Source: UBA5070 sp035913415 (GTDB lineage: Bacteria; Fibrobacterota; Fibrobacteria; UBA5070). From it: a DNA stretch of 64,000 nucleotides. Under the pieces are notes generated by a model. The model had not been told where the DNA came from. It saw nothing but the letters and a program-made list of their open reading frames with translations, and searched no databases. The DNA lies in contig JAMIIV010000068.1 of the NCBI GenBank assembly GCA_035913415.1, positions 7,594 to 71,593 of the forward strand, read 5' to 3'. The position numbers and the translations under genes are program-made. Positions within the stretch are counted from its first letter, which is position 1. Every line of letters begins with the position of its first letter. This document shows positions 8,805 through 19,528 of the stretch, piece after piece.

Positions 8805-10658
8805 ATGAAGATGCATCGATGGTACCAGTTCCTGCTCACCGCGCAGTTGGCGCTTGGCGCGGCTCCCGTGCTCGCGACGACGATCGAAGCGGAAAGTCAA
8901 GCCCTCGGGACCGGCGCTGTCGTCCGCGACAGCGCCGGGGTTTCGGGAAACAAGTACGTCAATTCCAACGGAATGACGTTCACGGTCACGGTCGACAGCA
9001 CCGGGATCTACGACATCGCGATCAAGATGTGGGTGAAGCAGTACGACTGGTTCAACAGTTCCATCTTCATCAACAGCAGCACGAGCGCTGCCGCGAGCTT
9101 CCTGACCAATTCCCCGAACCTCGCCTTCACCCCGTACACCCTCACCACAAGCGCCAAGCTGACCGCGGGGAAGAACACCATCGCCGTGACGGGGGGGACG
9201 GCCAATTTCGATGTTCTGACCCTCGATCGCCAACCACCGGTGGTCTTCCAGCTCGATGCGGCGCCCGTCACTCCCAATGCCACCCAAGCGGCGCTCCAGG
9301 TCAAGACCTTCCTGACCCGGAACTTCGGCACGAAGACGATCTCCGGCATGATGATCGGAGACAACGCGTTCAACTACGACTACGGCAACATGCGTCTCAT
9401 CGACAGGTGCGTCCCGACGGATTCCTGCAAGGTCGCCGACTCCCTCACCACGTTCCTCGGCCAGGAAGACATCCGCCTCTTCAAGCAGAGGTCCGGGGAA
9501 TATCCTGCCCTGGGTGGGTTCGACCAGTTGTTCGCCACGGGAGGCCACTCCGACGAAGGATGGTTCCGGGGCTACACCGAAAACAACCTCCGCATGGCAA
9601 AGCAACTGTGGGACCTCGGAGGCATTCCCGCGTTCACCTGGCACTGGAAGGTGGGCAAGGACACCGTCTTCTACACCAAGGCGTCGGGCTTCAACAGCGC
9701 CGGCTGCACCCAGGGGGTCATGGGGACATCGGCCGACAACACCTGCTTCGACTACACCAACGCGTTCTCGGACGCCAGTTGCAAGGACACCGATACCTCC
9801 TCGGTCGAATACAAGGCCCTGGTGGCCGACCTCGACAAGATCTCCGTCGGATTCCTGCGCCTGCAGGATTCGGGGGTCGCGGCGATCTGGCGTCCGCTCC
9901 ACGAAGCTGCGGGCGGATGGTTCTGGTGGGGAGTGGGGGGCAGCTCCTGCTACCAGTCCCTGTACCGCCTGGCGTTCGACCGCATGGTCCGCGTGAACGG
10001 TGTGCGCAACCTGATCTGGGTGTGGAACATCGAACGCGATCCGAAGATCGGGTACGACTACACCGCGCTGAATCCGGCATGGTACCCCGGTGATGATGTC
10101 GTCGACGTCATCGGCGTCGACATCTACAACAGCGCCAACGACCAGAAGTCCAACATCGGTTCGTTCAGCAAGATCGTTGCCTCCATGGGCGCGAAGAAGC
10201 TCCTGGCCCTCACCGAGAACGGGCCCATCCCCGACGTCGACAGCATGGCCATCGACGGGGCCGTCTGGTCGTGGTGGATGCCCTGGTACAACACCTGGGG
10301 CAGCGGCTTCCTGAACCAGACCGCGGACAACGTCTGGGCGAAGAACCTGAAAGACCCCAGGATCATCAGCCTGGGCAACATGCCGGGCTGGGGGACCTAC
10401 AGCACCGGGATCTCCAACAAGAATCAACGAGCGGCCTCGGCCCCGGGGATGGTCCTGCAAGGCCGGACCCTCTACATCAGCACCCAGGGCAGCTCGGCCA
10501 CGGTCACGTTCTACGACCATCGCGGGCACCGCGTCGCGGATCACCGACAAGGCCCGGGAACCAAGGCGTATGCTCTGCAGACCATGACCAAGGGGCTCTA
10601 CATCGTGCAGGTGGAGGGGGCGCAGGCCACGGCGACGCGACGGATCGTGGTCCCTTGA
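8805..10658 (+). CDS. Secreted GH26 beta-mannanase with CBM35-like domain and sorting-type C terminus
   Basis: The 617-aa protein should cut beta-1,4-mannan outside the cell. It has a signal peptide (FLLTAQLALGAAPVLA). An N-terminal CBM35-like domain follows at about residues 26-140 (IEAESQALGTGAV, GGTANFDVLTLDR). The GH26 barrel spans about 155-535. The acid/base Glu is E367 in RPLHEAAGGWFWWG and the nucleophile is E471 in LALTENGPIPD, both in family-typical settings. The last ~75 residues (LYISTQGSSATVTFYDHRG to GLYIVQVEGAQATATRRIV) resemble C-terminal domains of type IX secretion cargo. The start has AGAGGG five bases upstream. The gene stands alone. Confidence 0.88.
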   Translation: MKMHRWYQFLLTAQLALGAAPVLATTIEAESQALGTGAVVRDSAGVSGNKYVNSNGMTFTVTVDSTGIYDIAIKMWVKQYDWFNSSIFINSSTSAAASFLTNSPNLAFTPYTLTTSAKLTAGKNTIAVTGGTANFDVLTLDRQPPVVFQLDAAPVTPNATQAALQVKTFLTRNFGTKTISGMMIGDNAFNYDYGNMRLIDRCVPTDSCKVADSLTTFLGQEDIRLFKQRSGEYPALGGFDQLFATGGHSDEGWFRGYTENNLRMAKQLWDLGGIPAFTWHWKVGKDTVFYTKASGFNSAGCTQGVMGTSADNTCFDYTNAFSDASCKDTDTSSVEYKALVADLDKISVGFLRLQDSGVAAIWRPLHEAAGGWFWWGVGGSSCYQSLYRLAFDRMVRVNGVRNLIWVWNIERDPKIGYDYTALNPAWYPGDDVVDVIGVDIYNSANDQKSNIGSFSKIVASMGAKKLLALTENGPIPDVDSMAIDGAVWSWWMPWYNTWGSGFLNQTADNVWAKNLKDPRIISLGNMPGWGTYSTGISNKNQRAASAPGMVLQGRTLYISTQGSSATVTFYDHRGHRVADHRQGPGTKAYALQTMTKGLYIVQVEGAQATATRRIVVP

Positions 10659-10771
10659 GCCGGGGGCTCCCTCTCGGATATTGACAAGACCTGTCCATCC
10701 CCGGGGATGTGCTCTTCGCGACGAGCGTCGCCAGGGCACGACGCCCGGTCGCCCCCGAACCAGTCCCCACG

Positions 10772-10803
10772 AAAAAGGCCCGCCCTGCGTTGCAGGACGG
10801 GCC
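10772..10803 (-). terminator. Rho-independent terminator of the ybiT-like gene
   Basis: A 12-base stem with one mismatch (10777-10788 with 10792-10803, loop of three) is followed on the minus strand by five T residues (10776-10772). It lies just beyond the stop of the ABC-F gene and reads in its direction. Confidence 0.8.
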
Positions 10804-10829
10804 TTCCAGCAATATGGAATCGAAGGGCT

Positions 10830-12458
10830 TCAGCCCTTCTTGCGCGCCTTGGCGCGGGACACCATTTCGTCGCGGGCCTTGAGGTAGTCGTCGTAGGGGC
10901 CCTGGAAGTCGATGAACTGGTTTTCCACGATCTCGACCACGCGAGTGGCCAGGGAGCTCACGAAGGTGCGGTCGTGCGAGACGAAGATCAGGCTGCCTTC
11001 GTAGTCCTTGAGCTCTTCGTTGAAGGCCGAGATGGCTTCCAGGTCGAGGTGGTTGGTGGGCTCGTCCAGGACGATGGTGTTGGACTGCTGGGCCATCAGC
11101 ATGGCGAACAGCAGACGCGCCTTTTCACCGCCGGACAGCACCTTGGTCTGCTTCATCTGGGCGTCGCCGGAAAAGAGCATGCGACCCAACGTGGCGCGGA
11201 TCTCCTGCTGGCTCCAGGTGGGACGGAACTGGTAGAGCCAGTCGAAGGCGGTCATTTCGGGATCGAGCAGTTCGAACGGATCTTGCGGGAAATACGACCG
11301 CACGGCCGATTGTCCCCAGGTGATGGAGCCCTTGACCGGTTCGATCTGGCCCATCATGAGCTTCAGCAGGGTGGACTTGCCCACGCCGTTGACGCCGATG
11401 ATCGCGACCTTCTCGCCGGCGACGATGTCGAGGTCGATGTTCGAATACAGCGGGGTGCCGCCGTCGAAGGCCATCGTGAGACCCTTGAGGCCCACGACCT
11501 GCCGACCGCAGGGCTTCTCGATCTTGAGGATGGGGCGCGGGGCCACGCGCGAGCTGGGCCGCAGCTCGACCATGTCTTCCTTGATCTTCTCCAATTGCTT
11601 CTGGCGCGAGCTGGCCTGCGAGGCCTTGGAGGCGTTGGCCGAGAAGCGCGCGACGAACTCCTGAAGCTCTTCCTTCTTCTTGTTCATGCGGTCGTTGTGC
11701 GCCTGGGCGCGCTCGCGGGCCAGCTTGACGGCGGTCTCCCACTGGGAGTAGTTGCCGGTGAACTGGTTGATCTCCTTGTAGTCCACATCCAGGATGTGCG
11801 TGCAGACGTTGTCCAGGAAGTGGCGGTCGTGGGAGATCACGATGACCAGGCCCTCGTACTGGTTGAGAATCCTCTCGAGCCAGGCGATGGTCAGGATGTC
11901 CAGGTGGTTGGTCGGTTCGTCCAGCATCAGGATGTCGGGACGTGCGAACAGCGCCTGGGCCAAAAGCACACGCAGCTTCCAGCCGCCCACCAGATTGGTG
12001 AGCGGGTCGTTGTGCTGTTCGGTGGGAATTCCCAGGCCTTCCAGAAGCTCGCCGGCGCGCGACTCGGCGGTGTACCCGTCCATGTCGGCGAATTCCATTT
12101 CGAGGTCGGCGACCAGGTTGCCTTCTTCCTCGGTCATCTCGGTCTTGGCGTAGAGTTCCTCGCGTTTCTTGAGGACCTCCCAGAAGCGGGCGTGGCCCTG
12201 CAGCACGGTATCGAGGATGCTGAACCCGTCGAAGGCGTTGTGGTCCTGGCGCAGGTAACCGCGGGTGCGGTTGGGCTCGAATTCGATCGAGCCGTCGGTC
12301 TGCGTCTCTTCGCCCTGGAGGATCTTGATCAGGGTGGTCTTGCCCGAACCGTTGCCGCCGATGAGGCCGTAACGATTGCCGCCCTTGAGCTTGAGATTGA
12401 CGTTGCTGTAAAGGGGACGATCCCCGAACTGCTTGGAAAGTTCGCTGATGATGATCAT
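10830..12458 (-). CDS. ybiT: ABC-F ATPase, YbiT type
   Basis: ABC-F proteins bind the ribosome and have two ATPase domains but no membrane part. The 542-aa product has Walker A motifs GGNGSGKT (34-41) and GVNGVGKS (355-362). Walker B motifs are followed by EPTNHLD in both halves. The second domain has the usual signature LSGGEKAR. The first has NLVGGWKLRVLL in that place, as in E. coli YbiT, and GGNRYGLIGGNGSGK and RFSANASKA also match YbiT closely. The linker is the P-site tRNA interaction motif region (about 240-300). I chose the ATG at 12456-12458. A TTG four codons upstream is possible. The gene is monocistronic with its own terminator. Confidence 0.9.
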   Translation of the reverse strand: MIIISELSKQFGDRPLYSNVNLKLKGGNRYGLIGGNGSGKTTLIKILQGEETQTDGSIEFEPNRTRGYLRQDHNAFDGFSILDTVLQGHARFWEVLKKREELYAKTEMTEEEGNLVADLEMEFADMDGYTAESRAGELLEGLGIPTEQHNDPLTNLVGGWKLRVLLAQALFARPDILMLDEPTNHLDILTIAWLERILNQYEGLVIVISHDRHFLDNVCTHILDVDYKEINQFTGNYSQWETAVKLARERAQAHNDRMNKKKEELQEFVARFSANASKASQASSRQKQLEKIKEDMVELRPSSRVAPRPILKIEKPCGRQVVGLKGLTMAFDGGTPLYSNIDLDIVAGEKVAIIGVNGVGKSTLLKLMMGQIEPVKGSITWGQSAVRSYFPQDPFELLDPEMTAFDWLYQFRPTWSQQEIRATLGRMLFSGDAQMKQTKVLSGGEKARLLFAMLMAQQSNTIVLDEPTNHLDLEAISAFNEELKDYEGSLIFVSHDRTFVSSLATRVVEIVENQFIDFQGPYDDYLKARDEMVSRAKARKKG

Positions 12459-12659
12459 GAGTGGGGCCAAAAGTACTTTCCGCAGCGTCGGAACGCCGTG
12501 CCGGTGGATTCCGTGGACGGAAGGGACAACACTGTTTTCCCCATTTGGTACCTGCAGAGTCCTGCACTTGGCCTTGCAGTTATGACATTATGGATTCCAG
12601 TCCGGTCAGTCTACGGGGCATTGCCCCGACGGTCGTCCCTTATCGGAGAATCCAACGCC

Positions 12660-13487
12660 ATGTCCATGTCTCCGCTGCTTTGCCTACTTCTGGTCCACGC
12701 CGCCTCCGATTCGGTCGCGATGCCCCCGCTTTATCCCAACGTCTCTCCGCTGCCGGAGTTCGGCGGCGATTCCGACACCGCCGTCCTGCTCCCGCAGGCG
12801 CCTGTCGCGGTGGTCGCGCCCGCAGCCGTGGTGGTCGTACCTCCTGCACCCGTGTCCCCGCCGCCTGTCGCCACCGTGCCCGCTCCGGCTGCCACGGCAC
12901 CGTCGACCTCGCCCGCGCCGCATCGCAGCACCGCCGAGCGGTTCGGGGCATGGCAGGTCGGACTGGCCGGAGGCGGGGCTTCGGGTTACGGCTTCTCGTT
13001 CCGTCGCTGGTTCGGGGATGCCAACGCCCTGCAGATCAACCTGACCCCGTTCATCTCGCGCTCGAACTATCCCGGATCGGAAGATCCCAATGACGAAAAC
13101 CGTCTTCTCGACAGCGGGTTCGTCCTCGAGGCATCCTTGGTCGCGGGGCTCTCGTGGTTGCACCAGATCGTGCAGGTCCCGCTGTTTTCCGATGCGGGTG
13201 AACTGAAGGTGTTGTCGTACGTCGCGGGGTCCACGGATCTTTCCGTCGAGCAGCAGCAGATGGACCGCTGGATGGTCAAGGCCGACGGCACCACGCGCAC
13301 GCGCTGGTACGACGACTACTACCGCACCCGCCGCGAATTCCGCCTGGGCGGCGGCGGTGGCTGCGAGATCTCGCGCTGGCGCCTTTCGGCCAGCGCGATG
13401 GTCGGCCTGGCCGGCTGGTACGAAGACGTCAGCGGCGATTTCGGCGTCCAGCCCGACGGCCAGGTGGGTCTGCACTTCCGGTTCTGA
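12660..13487 (+). CDS. Predicted outer-membrane beta-barrel-like protein with Pro/Ala/Val linker
   Basis: I do not recognise the family. The 275-aa product has a short N-terminal hydrophobic segment (PLLCLLLVHAASD). A linker rich in Pro, Ala and Val follows at about residues 40-85. The rest consists of alternating polar/apolar strands with Gly and aromatic ends (GAWQVGLAGGGASGYGF, ALQINLTPF), ending in GQVGLHFRF. A C-terminal Phe is the usual outer-membrane insertion signal. This supports a small barrel anchored in the outer membrane. The ATG at 12660 has GGAG about 12 bases upstream. It is convergent with livF across a palindromic repeat. Confidence 0.55.
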   Translation: MSMSPLLCLLLVHAASDSVAMPPLYPNVSPLPEFGGDSDTAVLLPQAPVAVVAPAAVVVVPPAPVSPPPVATVPAPAATAPSTSPAPHRSTAERFGAWQVGLAGGGASGYGFSFRRWFGDANALQINLTPFISRSNYPGSEDPNDENRLLDSGFVLEASLVAGLSWLHQIVQVPLFSDAGELKVLSYVAGSTDLSVEQQQMDRWMVKADGTTRTRWYDDYYRTRREFRLGGGGGCEISRWRLSASAMVGLAGWYEDVSGDFGVQPDGQVGLHFRF

Positions 13488-13567
13488 TCTTCCGGGGGCG
13501 TCCCCGCTCCCGGTTGCCGGTGGTCGAGACGTCCGTTGGTCGAGCTTGTCCGGTAGTCGAGCCGTCC

Positions 13568-13620
13568 GGTGGTCGAGCTTGTCGAGACCCACCCGGCTGG
13601 TCTCGACAAGCTCGACCACC
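13568..13620. repeat. Perfect 22-bp inverted repeat, 9-base loop (REP-like)
   Basis: The left arm 13568-13589 begins GGTGGTCGAGCTTGTCGAG and its exact reverse complement lies at 13599-13620. Partial copies of the same arm flank it (about 13520-13565 and 13622-13640). It lies between two convergent genes and could serve as a bidirectional terminator or a mobile palindrome. Related arms occur at 18584-18636 and 63968-63989. Confidence 0.85.
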
Positions 13621-13708
13621 GATCACAAGCTCGACCAACGGACAAAAGCCCCACCACCAAACTGCCGCTCAACGACCGGAACCAGGCTCGATTCCTCGAT
13701 GCGGCCGA

Positions 13709-14421
<713 letters not shown>

Positions 14422-14425
<4 letters not shown>

Positions 14426-15251
14426 GCGGCGGCCTCCGCGCCGAGATAGGCCTCGAGCACGCGGGGATGGGATCGCACGTGTTCGGGGGAGCCTTCGGCG
14501 ATGGGTTCGCCGTGGTCCAGGACCAGGATGTGGTCGGAGATTTCCATCACCAGTTTCATGTGGTGTTCGATCACCACCACCGCGACTCCGGTGGCGGCGA
14601 TGCGGCGCACCAGGTCCATCATGTCCACGATCTCTGAAGGGTTCATGCCGGCGCCCGGTTCGTCCAGCAGCAGGACCTTGGGATCGGTGGCCAAGGCACG
14701 GGCGACTTCCAGGCGGCGCTGCAGACCGTAGGGCAGGCTGCGGGCCCAGTCGGAGGCCCGTTCGGCGAGCCCCCGGCGCTGCAAGCGGTCGGTGATGTCG
14801 CGGGCCGAATTGGTGGCCCGCTCGGCGAGCCCCACGAACTCCAGGAGCTCCAGGGCCTTCTCGCGGGCCGCGTGTTCCTGGGCCAGGTAGCCTGAGGTCC
14901 GGCACACGATCTGCCACAGGGGCGCCCGGGTATGGGCGAAGCGCCCGACCAGGACGTTCTGGAGGACCGTCATCTCCGGGAACAGGCGGATGTTCTGGAA
15001 ACTTCGGGCCAGGCCCGCGTGGTTGACCTGGTGGGGCTTGAGTCCGACCAGGTCCCGGCCGTTGAGTTTCACCGATCCCGCTTCGGGACGGTAGATGCCC
15101 GAGAGGCAGTTGAAGAAGGTGGTTTTGCCCGCGCCGTTGGGACCGATCACCGAAACGATGCGGCCGGCGTGGGCCTCCAGAGAAACGCCCTGTACGGCCT
15201 GCAGACCACCGAAGCGTTTGCCGATGCCGGTCGCCACCAGCAGGGGCGCGG

Positions 15252-15255
<4 letters not shown>
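14422..15255 (-). CDS. livG: Branched-chain amino acid ABC transporter ATPase LivG, with internal duplication
   Basis: The 277-aa protein has Walker A GPNGAGKTT, the LivG-typical GLARSFQNIRLFPEMTVL, the signature region LPYGLQRRLEVARAL and Walker B VLLLDEPGAGMNP. It is about 20 residues longer than usual because residues 142-161 are repeated as 162-181. Both copies open with GLAERA and close with LQRR. Only the second copy (DWARSLPYGLQRR) matches the family in front of the signature. The extra copy adds a segment of helical-domain sequence just before the signature helix. The ATG overlaps the livM stop by four bases. Function is probably retained because every catalytic motif is intact. Confidence 0.9.
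14713..14832 (-). repeat. 60-base tandem in-frame duplication inside livG
   Basis: Bases 14832-14773 and 14772-14713 (minus strand) are two adjacent 60-base units. I count 45 of 60 identical bases and 12 of 20 identical residues. Identity is highest at both ends of the unit. Confidence 0.8.
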
Positions 15256-16435
<1,180 letters not shown>

Positions 16436-16436
<1 letters not shown>

Positions 16437-17341
16437 CAGACCTTCTCCGCCACGCGTTCGCCCAGGATGCCCCGAGGGCGAAGCAACAGGACCAGGATCA
16501 GGATGGCGAAGGCGGTCACATTCTTCCATTCGCTCTTGATCCAAAGCGAGGTGGCGTCTTCCACGAGTCCCAGCAGGAGTCCACCCAGGACGGCTCCGGG
16601 AATGTTTCCGATCCCTCCCAGCACGGCCGCGATGAAGGCCTTGAGGCCGATCTGGTAGCCAGCGTCGAACCGCAGCACCCCTTGGTACATGGCGATCATG
16701 ACGCCCCCGGCGGCGGCCAGCGCCGATCCCAGCATGAACGTCATCGCGATGGTCCGGTCTACGGGAATGCCCACCAGCGAGGCCATCGTGCGGTCCTGCG
16801 CGACGGCGCGCAGGGCGATGCCCACCCGCGTGCGTTGGATGAGCCAGAACAGTCCGGCCATCAAAAGCAAGGTGGTGGTCAGGATGGACACTTGCAGCAG
16901 GCTGATGGCGGCGCCCAGGATTTCGATGCTCCGTCCGGCCAAGGGCTCGGAGACGGCCCGGGGGAAGTCGATCTTGCCTTTGGTGACCGAAAGCATCACG
17001 AAGTTCTGCAAGACGATGCTCATCCCGATGGCGCTGGTCAGGGGAGCCAGCAGATGGGCTCCCCGCAGGCGACGGTACGCGACGCGTTCGTTGGTCCACC
17101 CCAGCACGGCGCAAAAGAGCATGGCGACCACGATGGCCAGGGGAAGGGTGAGACCCACCCCGACCAGGCCGGCGGAACCGAAAGCGCCCAAAGCCCAGAC
17201 ACACGCGAACATCCCGACCATGAACACTTCGCCATGGGCGAAGTTGATCATGCCGAGGATGCCGTACACCATGGTGTAGCCCAGCGCGACAAGGGCGTAG
17301 GCCGAGCCGCGCGACAGGCCGTTGATCAGGACTTCGAGCAT
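16436..17341 (-). CDS. livH: Branched-chain amino acid ABC transporter permease LivH
   Basis: The 301-aa permease has about eight hydrophobic helices. Family signatures are GSAYALVALGYTMVYGILGMINFAHGE split across the N terminus, IALRAVAQDRTMASLVGIPVD, and the C-terminal GGIGNIPGAVLGGLLLG, ending LLLRPRGILGERV. It pairs with LivM. It starts at ATG 17341, eight bases after the livK stop. Confidence 0.93.
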
Positions 17342-17349
17342 TTCCGGGT

Positions 17350-18456
17350 TCAGCGCACGACGTATTTGCCGGCGCGCTGCGTCCAGATCACGAAGTTCGC
17401 TTTTTTCAGATCGCCCTTGGAGTCGAAGTCCGCGCCGCCCAGGAGGGCGGGCCACGACTGGGACCGCAGGGTCTCGGCGAGCTTGGTCGCTTCGGTGGTG
17501 CCCGCCTTCTGGATGGCGGCCAGGAGCGTGTTGGCGGCATCGTAGCCGTAGACGGTGTAGCCGCCCGGTTCGGCCTTGAACCGGGCTTTGTAGTCGGCGA
17601 AGAGCTTCTGGGCTCCGGGCAGGGTGGCGGGGTCGGGACCGAAGGTCACGAACAGCGATTCGGCCTGGGCACCCACCGATTCGATCATCTTGGCGTCGTA
17701 GATGCCGTCGCCGCCCATGACGGCACCCTTGATCCCCGCCTGGCGCAACTGGTTGAAGAACGGGCCGCCTTGGCCGTACATGCCGCCGAAGTAGACGGCC
17801 TGCGCACCGGACTTCTGGATGGCCGCGATCACGCCGCGGAAGTCCATCTCTTCGCTGGCCAGACCGTCGAACATCACGACCTTGCCCCCGCGGGCTTCCA
17901 GGGACTTCTTGAATTCGTCGGCGATGCCCTGACCGTAGGCGGTCTTGTTGTGGAGCACCGCGACCTGGGTGATCTTCAGGGTGTCGAAGGCGAAGTTGGC
18001 CATGACCACGCCTTGTTGGTCGTCGCGGCCGCACATGCGAAACAGCGTGGGGATGCCGCGCTCGGTGACCTGGGGATTGGTGCTGGCGGCCGTCACCTGC
18101 AAGATGCCCGCTTTCTGGTAGATCTCGGAGGCGGGCAGGGTGCAACCGGAGTTCCAGTGGCCGATCACGGCTTGTACCCCTGCGGCCACCAGTTCCTGCG
18201 CCACGGCCACGGCCTGGTTGGCCTTGCCTTCGTCGTCGCGCGAGACGATCTCGATTTTTTTGCCCAGCAGGCCGCCTTTGGCGTTCCACTCCTCGATGGC
18301 CAGTTCGGATCCGCGCTGCGCGGCCGTGCCGATTTCGCCGTCGGAGCCGGTGAGCACCCCCGCCAGGCCGATTTTGAGGGTGTCTTCCTTCTTCTGGCAG
18401 CCCATCAGGGCTCCGGTCGCGAAGGCGACGACCAGCAGGGATTTGATTGTCTTGAT
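17350..18456 (-). CDS. livK: Branched-chain amino acid ABC transporter substrate-binding lipoprotein LivK
   Basis: This is a periplasmic-binding-fold lipoprotein. The mature part starts at the Cys of ALMGC and opens LKIGLAGVLTGSDGEIG, the normal Leu/Ile/Val-binding-protein start. It continues with GHWNSGCTLPASEIYQKAG and VYGYDAANTLLAAIQKAG. The start is problematic. The only ATG in frame before the mature protein (18405) sits inside the lipobox. No ATG, GTG or TTG precedes it in frame before the first stop. An ATC at 18454-18456 would give an ideal lipoprotein signal (KTIKSLLVVAFATGALMGC), and a CTG at 18498 is another option. I annotated the ATC. Function is firm and the start is not. Confidence 0.85.
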   Translation of the reverse strand: MKTIKSLLVVAFATGALMGCQKKEDTLKIGLAGVLTGSDGEIGTAAQRGSELAIEEWNAKGGLLGKKIEIVSRDDEGKANQAVAVAQELVAAGVQAVIGHWNSGCTLPASEIYQKAGILQVTAASTNPQVTERGIPTLFRMCGRDDQQGVVMANFAFDTLKITQVAVLHNKTAYGQGIADEFKKSLEARGGKVVMFDGLASEEMDFRGVIAAIQKSGAQAVYFGGMYGQGGPFFNQLRQAGIKGAVMGGDGIYDAKMIESVGAQAESLFVTFGPDPATLPGAQKLFADYKARFKAEPGGYTVYGYDAANTLLAAIQKAGTTEATKLAETLRSQSWPALLGGADFDSKGDLKKANFVIWTQRAGKYVVR

Positions 18457-18583
18457 GTCCGGAAAGATAAAGCGCCCGGTGAGGATCCCACACCGCAGGT
18501 TGGGTTTCCTGCAAGGCCCCTGCGGAACGGTCCTCGAAGGTCTGACAATGTCAAACCCGTGCCCGTCGACGAGCCTGTCGTTC

Positions 18584-18636
18584 GGTGGTCGAGCTTGCCG
18601 AGACCCACCGCGTTGGTCTCGACAGGCTCGACCACC
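18584..18636. repeat. REP-like 22-bp inverted repeat, 9-base loop
   Basis: Arms 18584-18605 and 18615-18636 pair with two mismatches across a nine-base loop. The arm is the same family as 13568-13589. Additional half copies lie at about 18567-18580 and 18648-18668. It sits upstream of livK and downstream of the DUF5718-like gene. Confidence 0.8.
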
Positions 18637-18682
18637 GGGGCAAGTGGGTGGTCTCGCCAGGCCACCGGGGGCGGTGCGGGCT

Positions 18683-19528
18683 TCAGGCGTTTTTCGCGTG
18701 TCTCACCAGCAGTGACATTCCCTCGACCTGCACATTGGCTTCGCAGAGCTTGGGCAGGTCGGAGGCCGACAGCATGGCAGGGTCGTAGACGCACACCGCG
18801 AAGCGATCGCCAGGCTCCAGCCAGCCGGTTTCTCCCAACGCCGTGTAACGGGTGGCGCCGATGGTGATGACGGCGTGTTCGGGGCGACCTGCCGCTTCGA
18901 GCAGCTCGTGGAGGTTCTCCAGAGGACCTTCGTCGATCTGGTTCCACAAGCGGTCCTGGATCCAGTCCACCAGAGCGGGACCGTAGAGACTGTAGCCCAG
19001 CACGGGGCTGTCCACGCCGTAGGCTTCCCAGGCGCCGGCCCGGAAGCGGAAGCTCGCGATTCTGTACCTGTCCATGGGGCATCCCGGCACAAGTCCGTCG
19101 GGCAACTCGATCCAGCTTGGGGAGGCGCCTTTGGAGCCGGGGCCCCAGTTTTTCTTTTCGCTGATCTTGCGGGCCCCTTCCCGGCGGATCGAGGCGTCGT
19201 CGAAGGCCCCGAAGGCACGAGGCGTCACCAAAATGCCGCCCTCGGTGGGGTAGGAAAGGTCGCAGAGCAACGCCGATTCCGGCTCGCCCTGGATCTGGGC
19301 CCCGGTCGGCAGGGCCAAGGTGTGGGAAGAGACGGGGTCGATTCCCAGGGGGCCCTCGACGGCCAGGTGGAAGGGGAACATGCCTTTGGGGCCGTTGCCG
19401 GAACGCACCAGCATGGCGAAGTCGCGGATCTCTCCGGCCTGCTCCAGATGCCCGGCGAAGTTTCCGGCCACGCCGAATCCGGCCCAGGTGCCGGAGGTGA
19501 AGGGCAGGGGATGGGAGCTGGTGTTCAC
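18683..19528 (-). CDS. DUF5718-like protein (possible fumarylacetoacetase-like fold)
   Basis: This 281-aa cytosolic protein resembles what I recall of DUF5718 proteins, with the N-terminal GFGVAGNFAGHLEQAGE and a PKGMFPFH segment. Further conserved-looking blocks are IQGEPESALLCDLSYP, FNDAS-like FDDASIRREGARKISEKKNWG and VITIGATRYTALGETG. The EPE motif and the FDDAS..E..RK..EKKN pattern recall the fumarylacetoacetate hydrolase fold, which would bind a metal and a keto acid. No reaction is established. GTG at 19526-19528 overlaps the nadC stop (GTGA), so it is translated with nadC. Confidence 0.55.
   Translation of the reverse strand: MNTSSHPLPFTSGTWAGFGVAGNFAGHLEQAGEIRDFAMLVRSGNGPKGMFPFHLAVEGPLGIDPVSSHTLALPTGAQIQGEPESALLCDLSYPTEGGILVTPRAFGAFDDASIRREGARKISEKKNWGPGSKGASPSWIELPDGLVPGCPMDRYRIASFRFRAGAWEAYGVDSPVLGYSLYGPALVDWIQDRLWNQIDEGPLENLHELLEAAGRPEHAVITIGATRYTALGETGWLEPGDRFAVCVYDPAMLSASDLPKLCEANVQVEGMSLLVRHAKNA

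Noticed and set aside
12560..12600. Promoter for the outer-membrane-like gene
   Set aside because: TTGGCC and TATGGA boxes exist but are only about 15 bases apart, and other pairings are no better.
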